Positions 43,596 to 54,734 are shown, counted from the stretch's first letter. The stretch is DNA of 64,000 nucleotides from Batillaria attramentaria (GCA_018292915.2 JACVVK020000221.1:496001-560000), one strand, 5' to 3'. The notes: generated by a model from the letters alone, not told the origin. Numbers and translations are program-made.

Positions 43596-44033
43596 GTAAG
43601 TTAACTTCACCGCTAATGCCTGGATTATGATGTTCAGTACTAGTGGTTGTTCAGAATACGCGTCAGGGCACGCAGGCCGGGGCCATTTTAAGTAATCCTT
43701 TGCGAACAGAACCTGACAAATGAAACCAGAAAAGTGGGTATGATGGGTGGAAGAAAGAACAATGGAATTTTTTGAAGCCACTTGGCACGAGAGAGAGAGA
43801 GAGAGAGAGTCCTGTGCCCTTAAATACGGCGTCCGCGTCTCTTTATTTTCCAAGATCATGAGCGTTCAAGAATTTTCACCCTTGCCTATGTCATACGCTG
43901 TCAAGCACATACATAATCATGTGAAAGTTTCAGTAAAATATGTACTTCACTGCGGTAAAAACAAAAAAAAAAAACCCCGAAAAAAACCCCGGAAAGATGA
44001 CGAAGATAGGTCAAAGGTGAAAAAAAAAACAAG

Positions 44034-44132
44034 GGTGGGTGGGTGGGTGTTTTGGAGTTTAACGTCCTTTTCCACCACATACGGGTGATATCAAAGACGG
44101 GGCAACGATGAAAAGGCCAGCTCAGATATTTT
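44034..44132 (-). mobile_element. Truncated SINE of family 1
   Basis: Has only the tail half (GTTTAACGTCCTTTTCCACC to AAAAGGCCAGCTCAGATATT) and breaks off before the tRNA-like head, running into an A-rich stretch. Confidence 0.8.
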
Positions 44133-44570
44133 GAAAAAAAAAAGAAGATAAAAAACCCCTTCCGATATGGCTTCCGTGCCTCGAGCCAGATGCCCTCTTG
44201 CTGATACCACACCCCCACACCCATGCCCTCCCCCCTCCCCTCCAAAAAAAAAGTCCATTTAATAAAAAAAAAAACCCAACCCCAAAAAAAACCACCATCA
44301 CCACTACTACCAACAACAAACTAATCTGTTCCTGCATGTTCATGAAGATCTGAAGAGGAGTCTACATAATCGAGACAAATTTGTTATTTGAAATTGCGTC
44401 ATCAAATTACAATGCTAACTTCTCCATGACATGCCCTCTAAGGTCATTTGCAGAGGCCTTTCTATTTAGCACACGAGGAAAACAACCGTTGTGTGATTTC
44501 TTTCCTTGCTCATTTGCCCAAAATAGTCTTCCGGGGACGATGTTCGTCCGCCTCTCCCCTCCCCTCCCAA

Positions 44571-44573
<3 letters not shown>

Positions 44574-44645
<72 letters not shown>
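44574..44645. repeat. (CA)n microsatellite
   Basis: In the TLR1 5' UTR intron. Confidence 0.95.
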
Positions 44646-44647
<2 letters not shown>

Positions 44648-44703
44648 GCTCACAGCCATTTCACGTTGCTCTAAATTGAGCATGCTCACTTCCTCACTTG
44701 AAT

Positions 44704-44874
44704 TGGGGAGCCGGGGTGGCCGAATGGTAGAGCGTTGGACTTCTAATGCTCGGGTCTTGAGTTCGTATCCCGGCTGGGGCCAAATATTTGTGCTGGCTTT
44801 TTCATCGTTGCCCCGTCTTTGATATCACCCGTATGTGGTGGAAAAGGACGTTAAACCCCCAAACACCCATCCAC
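44704..44874 (+). mobile_element. tRNA-derived SINE, family 1, upstream of TLR1
   Basis: Full-length copy flanked by the 12-bp repeat CCTCACTTGAAT (44692-44703, 44875-44886). It lies inside the presumed 5' UTR intron of TLR1. Confidence 0.92.
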
Positions 44875-45165
44875 CCTCACTTGAATGATAAAGCCGAAGT
44901 ACTTTCCACATCAAGCAGATGAAACACCAGCCTCAGAAATACAACTTATATTTGATCGTGGTAACAGACAAGACAACAACAACAACATCATCTTAAAAAT
45001 ACCGCGCAATGATTCATAGATGGTCGTGATGCGGGTAGCAGAGGGTTGTGACAATTACGATGGTAGTGGAGGTGATGTGGAAGACATCATTGATGATGGT
45101 AAAGATGACTGATTATGCGCTGATGACGTTTCAGGTGGTCCCAGAGACAGAGACCCGACCGCAGT

Positions 45166-47351
45166 ATGTTAACAACAGCATTCATCGTCGTTACCCTCAG
45201 CATTTCCGTTGCATCTGACATTACGACACCCTGTGGTCCGTGTTCGTGTCACGATCAGAACGTGAACTGCTCCTTTCGCAACCTGACTTCAGTACCTCAG
45301 CACGGTCTGCCGCACAACGCTACCGGCTTCGACCTTAGCCACAACAGAATCCGTGACTTGCCCGACAGGGTGTTCTCTCAGTTCAGGAACCTCACATACC
45401 TTGACCTGTCCAACAACTTGCTGCACAACCTCTCCATCGACGTGTTTGTTGGCTTGGACAACCTACAGCACCTGGATCTTTCGCAGAACGACCTGCCACT
45501 CAGCAACGAATCGTACCCGCCCGGCGTGTTCCGAGAGCTCAGCACCTCACTCACTCAGCTTCGCTTGGAGGGCAACTGCTTGGCCGGGATGTGGAACTTT
45601 CAGTCCAAGGAAACTGGCGTTATCCTCAACTATCCCGACAAAGCGCTGTCTGACCTGACGAGTCTTGAGTCCCTGTCAGTGGACGGTCTCCCGGACGTGG
45701 AGTTCGGGCTCGGCTTTGACAGTCTGACACGTCTCCAGAATCTGAGTCTGTCTGGCATGGGAGGCGGTTACTGCGTCGTGAACATCTTGCGGAACGAAAC
45801 TTTACACCACCTGCCTGCATCTCTACAGGTGTTAAGGATGGCTAACTGTAACATCAGCAACATAGAACCTGACGCCTTCCGGACTCTGCAGAACCTTGAG
45901 CTGCTCGACTTGTCTCATAATCCTGACCTCGGCTTTGACACGCTTGGTGAGGCTTTCTTCAGTCTGCAGGGGTCCTCCTTAAAAGAGTTGAGAATCGGCA
46001 GCATTGTTCAGCCTTACGAAATGTTCGTCACAGTCACCGTCCACCAAACACGCTACTTCAAGAACACGGTGCTGGAGGCCATCCATGCCGAGTTCAATCG
46101 GATACAGTTCTTTTGTAGAGGGGCACTGGACAACATGCCGAGGACTCTGAGCTATGTCAACGTCTTCGGGAATCAGCTGAGCTTTGGCGCTTACATCCAG
46201 GACATTCACAAGCTTGCAAACCTGACCTACGTACAGGGCGACGGACGAAGGCTGGCATCCCCTTTGCCTGACTATTACCCGTCACGTGAACCTGTCGAGT
46301 GTGGCAGCGGGTCTGACGATCACGTGACGACCTGCAGCAGGACCTGGACGCCTGGGGAGCACGGAATGATGGGTTGGATGTCAGATCAGGAGAGAGAATC
46401 GGCGAAGCTCACTCCTTCGCTCGCTACAGCCAGAGTCGCACCCAAAGCCACAGCCAAAACCACCCCGTTTCTGATACTTCCCCCCAAACTCCACACGTAT
46501 AAAGCGCGTTGGAATCAGCTGTACTACAAGCTGCTGGCTCTGGACGTCGCTCCCAACAACTCTCTGGCGCACCTGGACCTCAGCAACAACATACTGACCT
46601 ATTGGATCGGGCCAATCACCGGCCTTAACAATCTTACTTGGCTCAGCATCGAAAATAATCTTGCTTGGAACGTCAGTTTCACGTTTTTCCAAAGTTTCCC
46701 TTCTCTCGTGTATTTCAACGGCAGCAGGAACTATCTACGGCACGCCATCGAAAACGACACGGAGGGAGCTCTGTTTGAAACGCTGGACAAACTTGAAGTG
46801 CTTGACCTGTCCAGGAATTACATCAATTATATTCCAGAAAACATCTTTAGAGGGCTCGTGAATCTGATCAATTTGACCCTCGCTCACAACAGCATATTCT
46901 CCTTCAACGTGAATATGACGCACATGAAAAACTTTCGCATGCTGGATCTGTCCTTCAACTACATCCATTATCTACCGCAGCCAGTGATAAAGTTCTTGAA
47001 CAGTCTCGCCGCTGAACCGAACGTTACGGTGCTCGTTGACCTGACCTATAATCCTATCGGTTGCTCGTGCAAACAAATCGACTTCTTGACCTGGATCCAG
47101 GAGTCAGATGTGAAGCTCATCAATCGCACCAACTACTATTGCCAGAAATCAGACAGCACCGGAGAACAGCCAGTGGGCAGCTTCCAAGAAGTCATCGACG
47201 AACTGCAGCGTACGTGTCACGATAACGAGGGGATTCTGGTCGGCGTGGTGTCCTGTTGCTTTTGTCTTATGATCGCCTTGCTGTCCGCGCTGGCCTACCG
47301 CTTCCGCTGGAAACTCCGCTATTTGTACTACGCGTCCCGCCTGGCCTACAG
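45166..47351 (+). CDS. TLR1 exon: signal peptide, LRR ectodomain, TM
   Basis: Open from ATG 45166. Encodes the whole ectodomain and transmembrane helix as one exon, as is common in invertebrate TLRs. Mid-ectodomain residues about 392-445 form a non-LRR insert rich in Thr/Ala/Lys. It ends in phase 2 at TACAG|GCAAGT. Confidence 0.93.
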
Positions 47352-47778
47352 GCAAGTCTAGTTTATTTAATAATACATGTAATGAGTATTGTATAGGGCG
47401 CTTCATCCAATTTCTTGAATTGGCTCAAAGCGCCGCGAACTGAACCCAACGCGCACACTCACGTGAATCACACGCATCCTCTCACACACTGGACGTGAAC
47501 ACATTATAATCACTTGGTGCGAAGGGTCAGCTCAGCTATATAAGTTTCGGAATTTAGAATTGCGTTTATTTTCAAATTTTGTGGTCTGAATATTTCCAAA
47601 GCTGAGAGAGAGGAAGCCGGAGTACCAGGAGAGAACCCCGACGATCGGCCCGAATGAATTGTGCCACGTACGAGAAGGCAAAATTCTTTGTCCCAAGTGG
47701 GACTCAAACCTGACCTTTCGCATTTGGGACAAAGTCTCTTAACCACTAGACCACCGACCGCCTGTTTGATGATGATGT

Positions 47779-47809
<31 letters not shown>

Positions 47810-49265
47810 GAAAACTCCACGCACAGCATGCTCGTAGCGCGGAGGGGGTGGGGTCGGGGATGAGGAGTGAGAGGGGATAAGAGGGGATAAGTTTTAAAGT
47901 AAACGGGAACAAATGAGGTAGGGGGAGGGGGAGAGAAGGGGAGGTGGGGGGGGGGGAGTCTGCGTCAGAACTTTCAGAAAAGATGGGTCTTCAGGTGGCT
48001 CCTGAAAGGCCCGGTGGAGGTGCTGCATTTCAAATATGGCGGCAGCGCGTTCCACAGAGCAGGGGCAGAGCACTTTAAGGACATACATACATAACCGTTG
48101 TAACACACTAATTTCGCAGGCGACAACACGACGACGAGGACGAGCAGAGCTTTGAGTTCGACGCTTTCGTGTCCTACGCATCCGAGGACAACGACTTCGT
48201 CCGCGGAGAACTGATCGAGCGGCTGGAAACGCGGGCAGGCTTGCGGCTGAACGTGCACAATCGTGACTGGATCCCAGGGCGCCCCATCCCCTCCAACATC
48301 CTGGCAGCCGTTCAGAGTAGTCGCCGCACGCTGGTGGTGTTGACCCGTCATCTGCTGGACTCGGACTGGTGCGAGTACGAGATGCAGGTATACATTCATT
48401 GATACCTATCTCTAATGACGTGCTAATTCCGTCTTTGCTGAGCCAGCTTCATTATGTTTTGAAACAGTCTCGCTCCCGCGAGAGGGAGGGCGTCCCTTAA
48501 ATACCCATTTTATTATCTGTTATTATTGTCTTCATAATTATTGTGAAAGACAAAAATACCATTACTCGAACGCACCATTAATACCGTTCATTTATTGCAT
48601 TTTCCAGCAAAAGAGAACTTGTACTGCGCCCGTATTTTCAGTACTTACATCCAATTCACCATCTCATGAAATGATTTTCACGTGAGCACTGTCACATCAC
48701 ATTGTAAGATGGCCACAATGGAATCAGTCTACACAACCTGTAATGCGCACAAAATATGCAACCTAGTACTTCCCACCAGCCTCCCATGCAATAATAATTA
48801 TTCAAATGGCCACTGATTATGTAATCTGCACACGACTTGTTATGCATACTCATTTGACATGCATACCACCAGCAATGTATGTAATAATATTGATATCACC
48901 CCCGTCAGATGGCCACCATGGAATCTGTCCACACAACTTTTACACCTCCCCCCAACGCCCCCGCCTTCCCCATCTCAAGTGCACATCTCATCCAACACAG
49001 CTGTATTTTACATATACCCACCAGCCTCTCATGTAATAATATTGATATCACCCCCCGTCAGATGGCCACCATGGAAGCCGTGTACACCGGGCGTGACGTG
49101 CTGCTCTTCCTGCTGTACGAGGACGTGCCGAGTCACGAGCTGCCGCGACAGGTGCTGTACAACATACAGTCCTCCACCTACATCCAGTACCCCTCCCACG
49201 ACCACGCCGACACTGCCCTGGTGGACAACTTCTGGCAACGGCTGGCGCAAGCCATTAGGGACTGA
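45166..49265 (+). CDS. Toll-like receptor 1 of the tandem pair (LRR-TM-TIR), 885 aa
   Basis: Exons 45166-47351, 48120-48387 and 49062-49265 join in frame to 2658 nt. Residues 1-17 form a signal peptide. Residues 23-35 are an N-terminal cysteine cap (CGPCSCHDQNVNC). LRRs (LxxLxLSxNxL) follow, then a single C-terminal cap (C633, C635, C659, C684), then a transmembrane helix at about 690-711. The TIR domain has box 1 FDAFVSY (742-748), box 2 RDWIPGRP (777-784) and box 3 FW (875-876). A single LRRCT next to the membrane marks the vertebrate-like single-cysteine-cluster type. Such receptors sense microbial or endogenous ligands and recruit TIR adaptors such as MyD88. The ligand cannot be inferred. 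Intron 1 uses a GC donor (CAG|GCAAGT); without splicing the frame stops after LAYRQV, leaving a TIR-less 731-residue form. The ATG is 31 bp after a good acceptor (GTTTCAG|, 45134), so the leader is spliced. Confidence 0.93.
47365..47765 (-). mobile_element. tRNA-headed SINE (second family) in TLR1 intron 1
   Basis: Reading the minus strand from 47765: A-box-like GTGGTCTAGTGGTTAAGAG, then B-box-like GGTTTGAGTCC, then a non-tRNA body ending in GCGCTTTGAG...GCGCCCTATACAA. This is a tRNA-derived SINE unlike the common family in this window. It fills about half of the intron. Confidence 0.55.
47975..48080 (-). mobile_element. LINE 3'-end fragment
   Basis: The minus frame reads APALWNALPPYLKCSTSTGP then FRSHLKTHLF, the terminal motif of many CR1/L2/Rex1-type LINE proteins. 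Only the last roughly 35 codons remain. It lies inside TLR1 intron 1. Confidence 0.65.
48120..48387 (+). CDS. TLR1 exon: TIR domain, first part
   Basis: Begins after TTTCGCAG| with the G that completes AGG, then RQHDDEDEQSFEFDAFVSYA. It contains boxes 1 and 2 and ends DSDWCEYEMQ at ATGCAG|GTATAC, phase 0. It aligns residue for residue with the TIR part of the second receptor, which is not split from the TM exon. Confidence 0.93.
48690..49061 (+). repeat. Repeated splice-acceptor modules in TLR1 intron 2
   Basis: Sequence like GTAATAATATTGATATCACC + CCCGTCAG|ATGGCCACCATGGAA occurs with acceptors ending at 48708 (decayed TAAG), about 48800 (decayed), 48908 (intact) and 49061 (used exon). Confidence 0.8.
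49062..49265 (+). CDS. TLR1 exon: TIR domain, C-terminal part
   Basis: Begins after CCCCCGTCAG| with MATMEAVYTGRDVLLFLLYE and ends FWQRLAQAIRD, TGA at 49263-49265. It contains TIR box 3 (FW). The frame stays open upstream to 48909, where a second copy of the acceptor and exon start lies. Confidence 0.9.
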   Translation: MATMEAVYTGRDVLLFLLYEDVPSHELPRQVLYNIQSSTYIQYPSHDHADTALVDNFWQRLAQAIRD

Positions 49266-49720
49266 AGGAACGGTACCAGCGTCACACGTTTGACACGTAT
49301 CGGGAGAACTTGCGGTGCCATACCAGAGTAAGGGGAAACCGGGCTGTTCCCGCCGGGGCGGGGAGAGCATCGCCACAGTGCAGCGCCACCCATTTCCTAC
49401 ATGCATGGTGGGTACTTGTTTTCCATCCCGCGACACCTTCCGTGTGGAAAGGGATTTTTTTTTTAAATATGTACGTGCACGTATTGTGCGTTCGCGTGTA
49501 CACGAAGGCAAGACAAGCACCGTGAACGAGTCTGCACGTCAGTTTGACTCGATTGCACAGAAATCATTTCCATCGGGGAATCGGACCTGTGCGTCAAGAT
49601 CCGTGCTTCCAAGGTTGTCCGAATACTATCCAAAATCTGCTAAAAGGAATTACCCCCCCCCCCCCAATAAAAAATAAATAAATAAATACATAAATAAAAC
49701 TTTGTAAAAATCGTGTTTTT
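49266..49720 (+). other. TLR1 3' UTR region
   Basis: Follows the TGA. AATAAA occurs at 49666-49671 within an (AAT/AAAT)-rich tract, right after a poly-C run, and is the first canonical polyadenylation signal downstream of the receptor. Confidence 0.5.
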
Positions 49721-49749
49721 GAAAAGGTTGTAGCATATTGTGAAATTTG

Positions 49750-49806
49750 TAAAACGTCTAACGTCTTTACTAACGTCTTTACTAACGTCTTTACTAACGT
49801 CTTTGA
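49750..49806. repeat. 12-bp minisatellite
   Basis: Four to five copies of AACGTCTTTACT just downstream of the TLR1 3' end. Confidence 0.85.
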
Positions 49807-50101
49807 AGCAAGTAAGACTGTGTCAGTGTCTGTGTCTGCGTGGTTTAGACACTTCAACATGCATAATGTAGGAGTTCGTTTCGCTGACCCAAAAACCACG
49901 TTTTGTGCATTTTTCTCTAGTACTTTTCTCTTCATCCAACAGTAATCCCACTGTTCCTCTGGGATATTGTTAATTAAACAGGCTCCTTGGAAATGTCTTT
50001 ACTGCCAGTAGTATGGCTGTTGTTGTTCGTGTAGTTATGTTTATTAATGGAATCAGCGTCACTGTGACTCGTCTTACCAAAATAAAGCCTGCAACATGGC
50101 G

Positions 50102-50244
<143 letters not shown>

Positions 50245-50350
50245 GGTGGGTGTTTTGGAGTTTAACGTCCTTTTCCACCAGGTATGGGTGATATCAAAGA
50301 CGGGGCAACTAGAAAAAGGCCAGTACAAATATTTGGCCCCAGCCGGGATT
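50245..50350 (-). mobile_element. Truncated SINE of family 1
   Basis: Tail half plus part of the B box (AGCCGGGATTCGG); the head is lost where (GA)n and the LINE tail begin. Confidence 0.8.
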
Positions 50351-50362
50351 CGGGGAGAGAGA

Positions 50363-53275
50363 GAGAGAGATGATGATGATGATGAAACTTTATTTATCAA
50401 CGGTAAAAGTTTTGACAGAAATTCGCCAGTTTGCAAACTTGCCGTTGCTAATACTACAGAGACTATCTACTAAGGAAAAAAGGGAGCAAAATATAAAAGG
50501 TATCATGCACTAAACTACAAGAAACAAAACCATAGAGAAAAACGTCCATCAGGTCAAAACGCATTCACACACACGTACGACCTTTGTAAACACAAATCAT
50601 TGATATAATACTGAATTGATGTAAAATAGAAAATCAAAATAACAAGTTGCCGCGTAACGTACGTTACGTGCGATCCATCAGGTACTGTTTGAGTGCACGC
50701 TTAAACGTAGAAGTAGATATATTTAGTTTCAGGTGTGAAGGGAGAGAATTCCATTGTAATGCTCCAGCGAAGGAAAGGCTTGTTTTGAATAAATCAATAC
50801 GGGGTAATGGTAAGCGCAGGATGCCATTCCTCGAGGTCCTCACATGCTGCTGATTTAAATTAAAAAGAGTTTCCAGATATGGTGGCATTGTCTCGTTGAA
50901 GATTTTATGTATGAATACACACTTATTGTAAGTAAGCTGGTGTTCAAGGCTAAGAAGATTAAGTTTTTTAAATTTTTCGCTAGTTGGGAGAGGTTCTGGA
51001 AGAACCATTTTAACAGCTCTCTTGTAAAGCGAATTGAGTCTGGCCATGTGGACATCGCTGCACCCGTCCCAAACAGTGGAGGCATAAGTAACATGTGAGG
51101 TTATATGTGCGTTAAAAAACAGCTTTCGGCTATGGATATCAGTTATGTGCCTTAGCTGAGAAAGTAAATATACATTTTTCGAAAGAGTTTTACACAGAGC
51201 ATTTATTTGGGCCTCCCATTTCAGCTGATCGTCAACAATGACACCTAAAAATCGATGGTTTGTAACTTGCTGAACCGGCTGGCCGTTCAGACAAAGGTTT
51301 AATGGGGACAGATGGCGCTGATGTTTTTGCCGCGTTGTAACTAGCATACTTTGTGTTTTATTGGGATGTAAGACCATGTGGTTGTCATGACACCATGTTA
51401 CTACTTCATTTATGCTATCTTGCAAACACATGTTAATTTCTGATACGTGTTTGCCGGTAGCATGCAAACTAGTATCATCAGCAAACATATCGCAGTTTAC
51501 ATTTGTGTTAGTGACATGCAGGGGTAGGTCGTTAATAAACAGGAGAAACAGCAATGGGCCTAAGATGGACCCCTGCGGTACCCCATAACGAACATGCCCA
51601 TCGGCGGAGTATTTACCGTTGATATAGACACTCTGCTTTCTATCATCTAGATATGAGCGGAAGAACGACAGTGCACTTTTGTCTATTTGATAGATTTCAA
51701 GCTTTTTTAAAAGAATACCGTGATCCACCAAATCAAAGGCTTTACGTAGATCTAGGAAAACAGTGCCAGACATTAGATTGTTATTTACTGCAGATAGCCA
51801 TTTGTCAATTATACCTGTCAACGCAGTATGACATGAATGGTTTGGTCTGAACCCAGACTGGCTAATACTGAGGAAGTTATTTTGTTCAAGAAATTCAAGC
51901 AAATGAGTGTGAACATGCCTCTCCAATGGCTTTGACAAAGCCGACAGTACTGAGATGGGACGATAATTGTTGATATCGTTCAGATCTTTTGACTTGGGAA
52001 TTGGTACTACTTTTGCTTTTTTAAGCAGATTTGGGAAGCAACCTTGATCGATACAAAGGTTGAAAATAAAGGTTAGAGAATCGATAGTGTGTGGTAACGA
52101 CATTTTTAAGGCTTCACTGTTGATTCCATAAATTCCAGTTGATTTTTTCTTTGGCATGCTTTCAATATACCTCCCGACTTCTGCCACTGTTATGTATGGG
52201 ATGTGAAATGTTTTAGAAATATGTTTAGCCTCATAGTGACGCCTGAGACAACTAGGAATAGTGTATGGAGCAGTGTTGCTATCGTGTGCTGACTGAGCTA
52301 GTGATTCAGCAGCAGATAAAAATTGGGTATTAAATTTATTAGCAGTAAACTCAGGTGGAATTTCAGAGTTGGTTTTACCCTTAGTGATCATATTTAGAGC
52401 TTTCCAAATGGATGAGGTGTCATGGTTATCGGAGATCAGCTGGTTAAAGTAAGATTTCTTAGCGGCTCTAACTAAATATTTTACAAGGTTACGTTGACGT
52501 TTGTATTCGTCAAATCGTTTTCCCTTTTTGAGTTTATCCCTAAGCGCCATTGCTTTTTTAATATCACTAGTTAACCACGGCGGTAGTTCAGCACGTTTGA
52601 CACGTTTTTCTCTCAAAGGTGCATGCTTGTCAAGGACCCCGAGGAACAGATTCATCCAGCATGATAAAGCACTATCAGGACAAGTATGATTATACACATC
52701 ATTGAAGGATGTATAACTCAAATCCTTAAGAAACGCATGCTTATCAAACGTTTTGAAGGAGCGGTATATGATAGAAGTATGCCGCTTCCGCCTAGGTTTG
52801 TCAAGTTTCATTGCGACTTCACAGCACACTGCACTGTGATCGCTGATGGCAAGATCTGGAATGTGAACGTTTACTATCTTATCACAGTTTGTGGTGTAGA
52901 TGTGATCTATGAGTGTAGAAGATGTTGGTGTAACTCTAGTTGGTGATTTAACCATTTGTTTCAAACCAAAAAGTGCTGTTGTAGTAGACCATGCAGCATG
53001 GGATCCCTTAGGCTTTGAGAGATCAATATTGAAATCACCTAAAAGAACAATATCAGCCTTGTCCTGGCGTGCCTTATCCATCATTGCCACGAAATCGTCA
53101 TACCACTCCCAACTAGCAGCTGGGTTACGATAAATGTAACCCACTAGCAGGGGACGAGATTTAGACGTTTTCAACTCAACCCACAAACTTTCCACTTTGG
53201 TCGACTCTAAGTCCTTGCGCCTCTTGACGTTGTGTTGAATTGATTTGTGAACATATAGAGAGAGAGAGAGAGAAG
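50363..53275 (-). mobile_element. 5'-truncated LINE insertion with (TCA)n tail
   Basis: Downstream of the stop (reading minus) about 300 bp of 3' UTR end at AATAAAGTTTCATCATCATC, a trinucleotide tail rather than poly-A. Both sides of the insertion carry (GA)n followed by GATGATG (50350-50380 and 53258-53280), compatible with a low-complexity target-site duplication. Confidence 0.75.
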
Positions 53276-53285
53276 ATGATGGCAT
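50664..53285 (-). CDS. Non-LTR retrotransposon ORF2: endonuclease (N-truncated) and reverse transcriptase
   Basis: Uninterrupted 873-codon frame. Endonuclease motifs GDFNID (83-88), TLIDHIY (124-130) and SDH (148-150) are present, but the first roughly 90 residues of the APE-type domain are missing. The first ten codons (MPSSSLSLSL) are read from the flanking (GA)n tract, so the true element begins near VHKSIQHN. RT motifs are IPIPK-like KVVPIPK (425-431), A = FLDLRKAFD (510-518), B = YGVPQGSILGP (567-577) and C = FADD (601-604). The C-terminus NSLPSHLK...FKRALKQYL is typical of CR1/L2/Rex1/jockey-like elements; the clade is not assigned. An open frame without stops indicates a recent insertion. 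It is 5'-truncated and so presumably not autonomous. Confidence 0.92.
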   Translation of the reverse strand: MPSSSLSLSLYVHKSIQHNVKRRKDLESTKVESLWVELKTSKSRPLLVGYIYRNPAASWEWYDDFVAMMDKARQDKADIVLLGDFNIDLSKPKGSHAAWSTTTALFGLKQMVKSPTRVTPTSSTLIDHIYTTNCDKIVNVHIPDLAISDHSAVCCEVAMKLDKPRRKRHTSIIYRSFKTFDKHAFLKDLSYTSFNDVYNHTCPDSALSCWMNLFLGVLDKHAPLREKRVKRAELPPWLTSDIKKAMALRDKLKKGKRFDEYKRQRNLVKYLVRAAKKSYFNQLISDNHDTSSIWKALNMITKGKTNSEIPPEFTANKFNTQFLSAAESLAQSAHDSNTAPYTIPSCLRRHYEAKHISKTFHIPYITVAEVGRYIESMPKKKSTGIYGINSEALKMSLPHTIDSLTFIFNLCIDQGCFPNLLKKAKVVPIPKSKDLNDINNYRPISVLSALSKPLERHVHTHLLEFLEQNNFLSISQSGFRPNHSCHTALTGIIDKWLSAVNNNLMSGTVFLDLRKAFDLVDHGILLKKLEIYQIDKSALSFFRSYLDDRKQSVYINGKYSADGHVRYGVPQGSILGPLLFLLFINDLPLHVTNTNVNCDMFADDTSLHATGKHVSEINMCLQDSINEVVTWCHDNHMVLHPNKTQSMLVTTRQKHQRHLSPLNLCLNGQPVQQVTNHRFLGVIVDDQLKWEAQINALCKTLSKNVYLLSQLRHITDIHSRKLFFNAHITSHVTYASTVWDGCSDVHMARLNSLYKRAVKMVLPEPLPTSEKFKKLNLLSLEHQLTYNKCVFIHKIFNETMPPYLETLFNLNQQHVRTSRNGILRLPLPRIDLFKTSLSFAGALQWNSLPSHLKLNISTSTFKRALKQYLMDRT

Positions 53286-53830
53286 TTTTCACCTCAGTGT
53301 CAGTGCATACAGGGCTCTACCGCGACAAGAAGCCCACGCTGAACGGGGAAAACCCAGTCAGCCACGAGTTCTCGCTTCTACTTTATGCTGCGCGTTCCCT
53401 CCTTCACAAAGCTGACAAAGCTTTACGTATCCAAATGTGACCAGTCACCGCGAATCACTGCTTGAAAGTCAAAGCTGCGCTGGTATGGTTTCGCCCTCTG
53501 GCGCCTTTGACACCTCATGTAAATGCACTACATACGGCCGTTTCGAAGCTTCAGTGTAGCGAGTGCACCATCCGTTCCACGAGGTATCCCTACACCTAAC
53601 TCTAGTGGGTGAACTATACTAACTAAACTCGCCTACTTTGGTGTAGTTCGTCCCCTTTAGGCTGACGGCACACGGGCGTATTGTTAATCCGAACAAACAG
53701 CGAACATGGTGGTGGTCCGTGTTTCTCGTGCGACATGCGCCTACAACATGCCTCTGCCCTCATTTCTCAGGAGCTTCATGAGCTGGTTTTCATGTTTGTT
53801 TGAACAAATATGTCTCGCGTGTGTCATGAG

Positions 53831-54170
53831 CCTTAAGCTTGCTCTTAACTGGGCACAGCGCATGAAACACACAAGTGCACATCACGGTCGTTGCGCTAGG
53901 TGTGTCTACTAACTACAAAACTGAACACAGCTGTGCTCGGTGACAAACCGATTGAAGATGGACTGTCCGGCATGTTCGCGCCGGCGCCGAGTAACGTAGT
54001 ACAGCCAATCAGAATCTGTTGTCGAAACCACAGTCACAGTTGTGGCTATTTGAAATCCATGTTGCTGTGATGACGCCACAGAGGCGGAAACCCCCCAAAT
54101 CACAACTGTTTCACAATTGTGTCACAGCACTGTGGCGCTCCGCAGTGCCCAATTAAGAGCCGGCTTTAGG
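53831..54170. mobile_element. Possible inverted-repeat element
   Basis: CTTAAGCTTGCTCTTAACTG at the left and the reverse of GTGCCCAATTAAGAGCCGGC at the right form imperfect inverted ends of about 25 bp. The inside has several short palindromes around CACAACTG. No clear target duplication. Confidence 0.35.
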
Positions 54171-54565
54171 GCCGGGTGGGGGGGGGGGGAGGTGGGGGGG
54201 GGGGGAGACTGTACTTATTAACCTAGCGACAAAATAAACCGGCAACTATTAAATGACAACAGGAAAAATCCGTTTTCCTCAGGAATACAGCACACTACTC
54301 CTGCCGGTCGCATGTCGGATGTTTTCAACTGTGCAATCGGTCGTAAATCTGCCTCTTTTTATCCTGCGTCACGACTCGTTGGCCCGACGCGAAGGTTCCT
54401 TATTGCATGGGGATTAATCAAGACGGCGGAGGGTGTTTCTGGTGCTACAAAGATTCAAGCCTTTTCTTCGTTTTCTCTGTTGTTGCGTGCCCCACTGTGT
54501 TTGGACGAAGATTGTTCTCAGGTAAAGCGAGATGTCTTCATCGTCACCCGTCTGTACACTCACAT

Positions 54566-54734
54566 GGGGTGGGTGTTTGGGAGTTTAACGCCCTTTTCCA
54601 CCACATACGGGTGATATCAAAGACGGGGCAACGATGAAAAAGCCAGCACAAATATTTGGCCCCAGCCGGGATACAAACTCACGACCCGAGCATTAGAAGT
54701 CCAACGCTTTACCATTCGGCCACCCCGGCTCCCC
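54566..54734 (-). mobile_element. tRNA-derived SINE, family 1
   Basis: Full-length reverse copy with an intact reversed B box (GATACAAACTCACGACCC). The flanks GTACACTCACA and GTATATTCACA may be a decayed target duplication. Confidence 0.88.

Noticed and set aside
45626..46968. Several minus-strand frames inside the TLR1 LRR exon, and similar ones at 60738-62990
   Set aside because: Antisense to well-supported LRR/TIR coding sequence.
47660..47765. Exon of TLR1 inside intron 1
   Set aside because: The sequence is a tRNA-headed SINE on the minus strand; the TIR exon starts only at 48120.
52501..53133. Plus-strand frames at 51653, 52501, 52686 and 52909
   Set aside because: Antisense to the LINE reverse-transcriptase frame.
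50245..53300. LINE insertion splitting a SINE (SINE half at 50245-50350)
   Set aside because: The missing SINE head is not found on the far side of the LINE near 53290, so the SINE was truncated independently.
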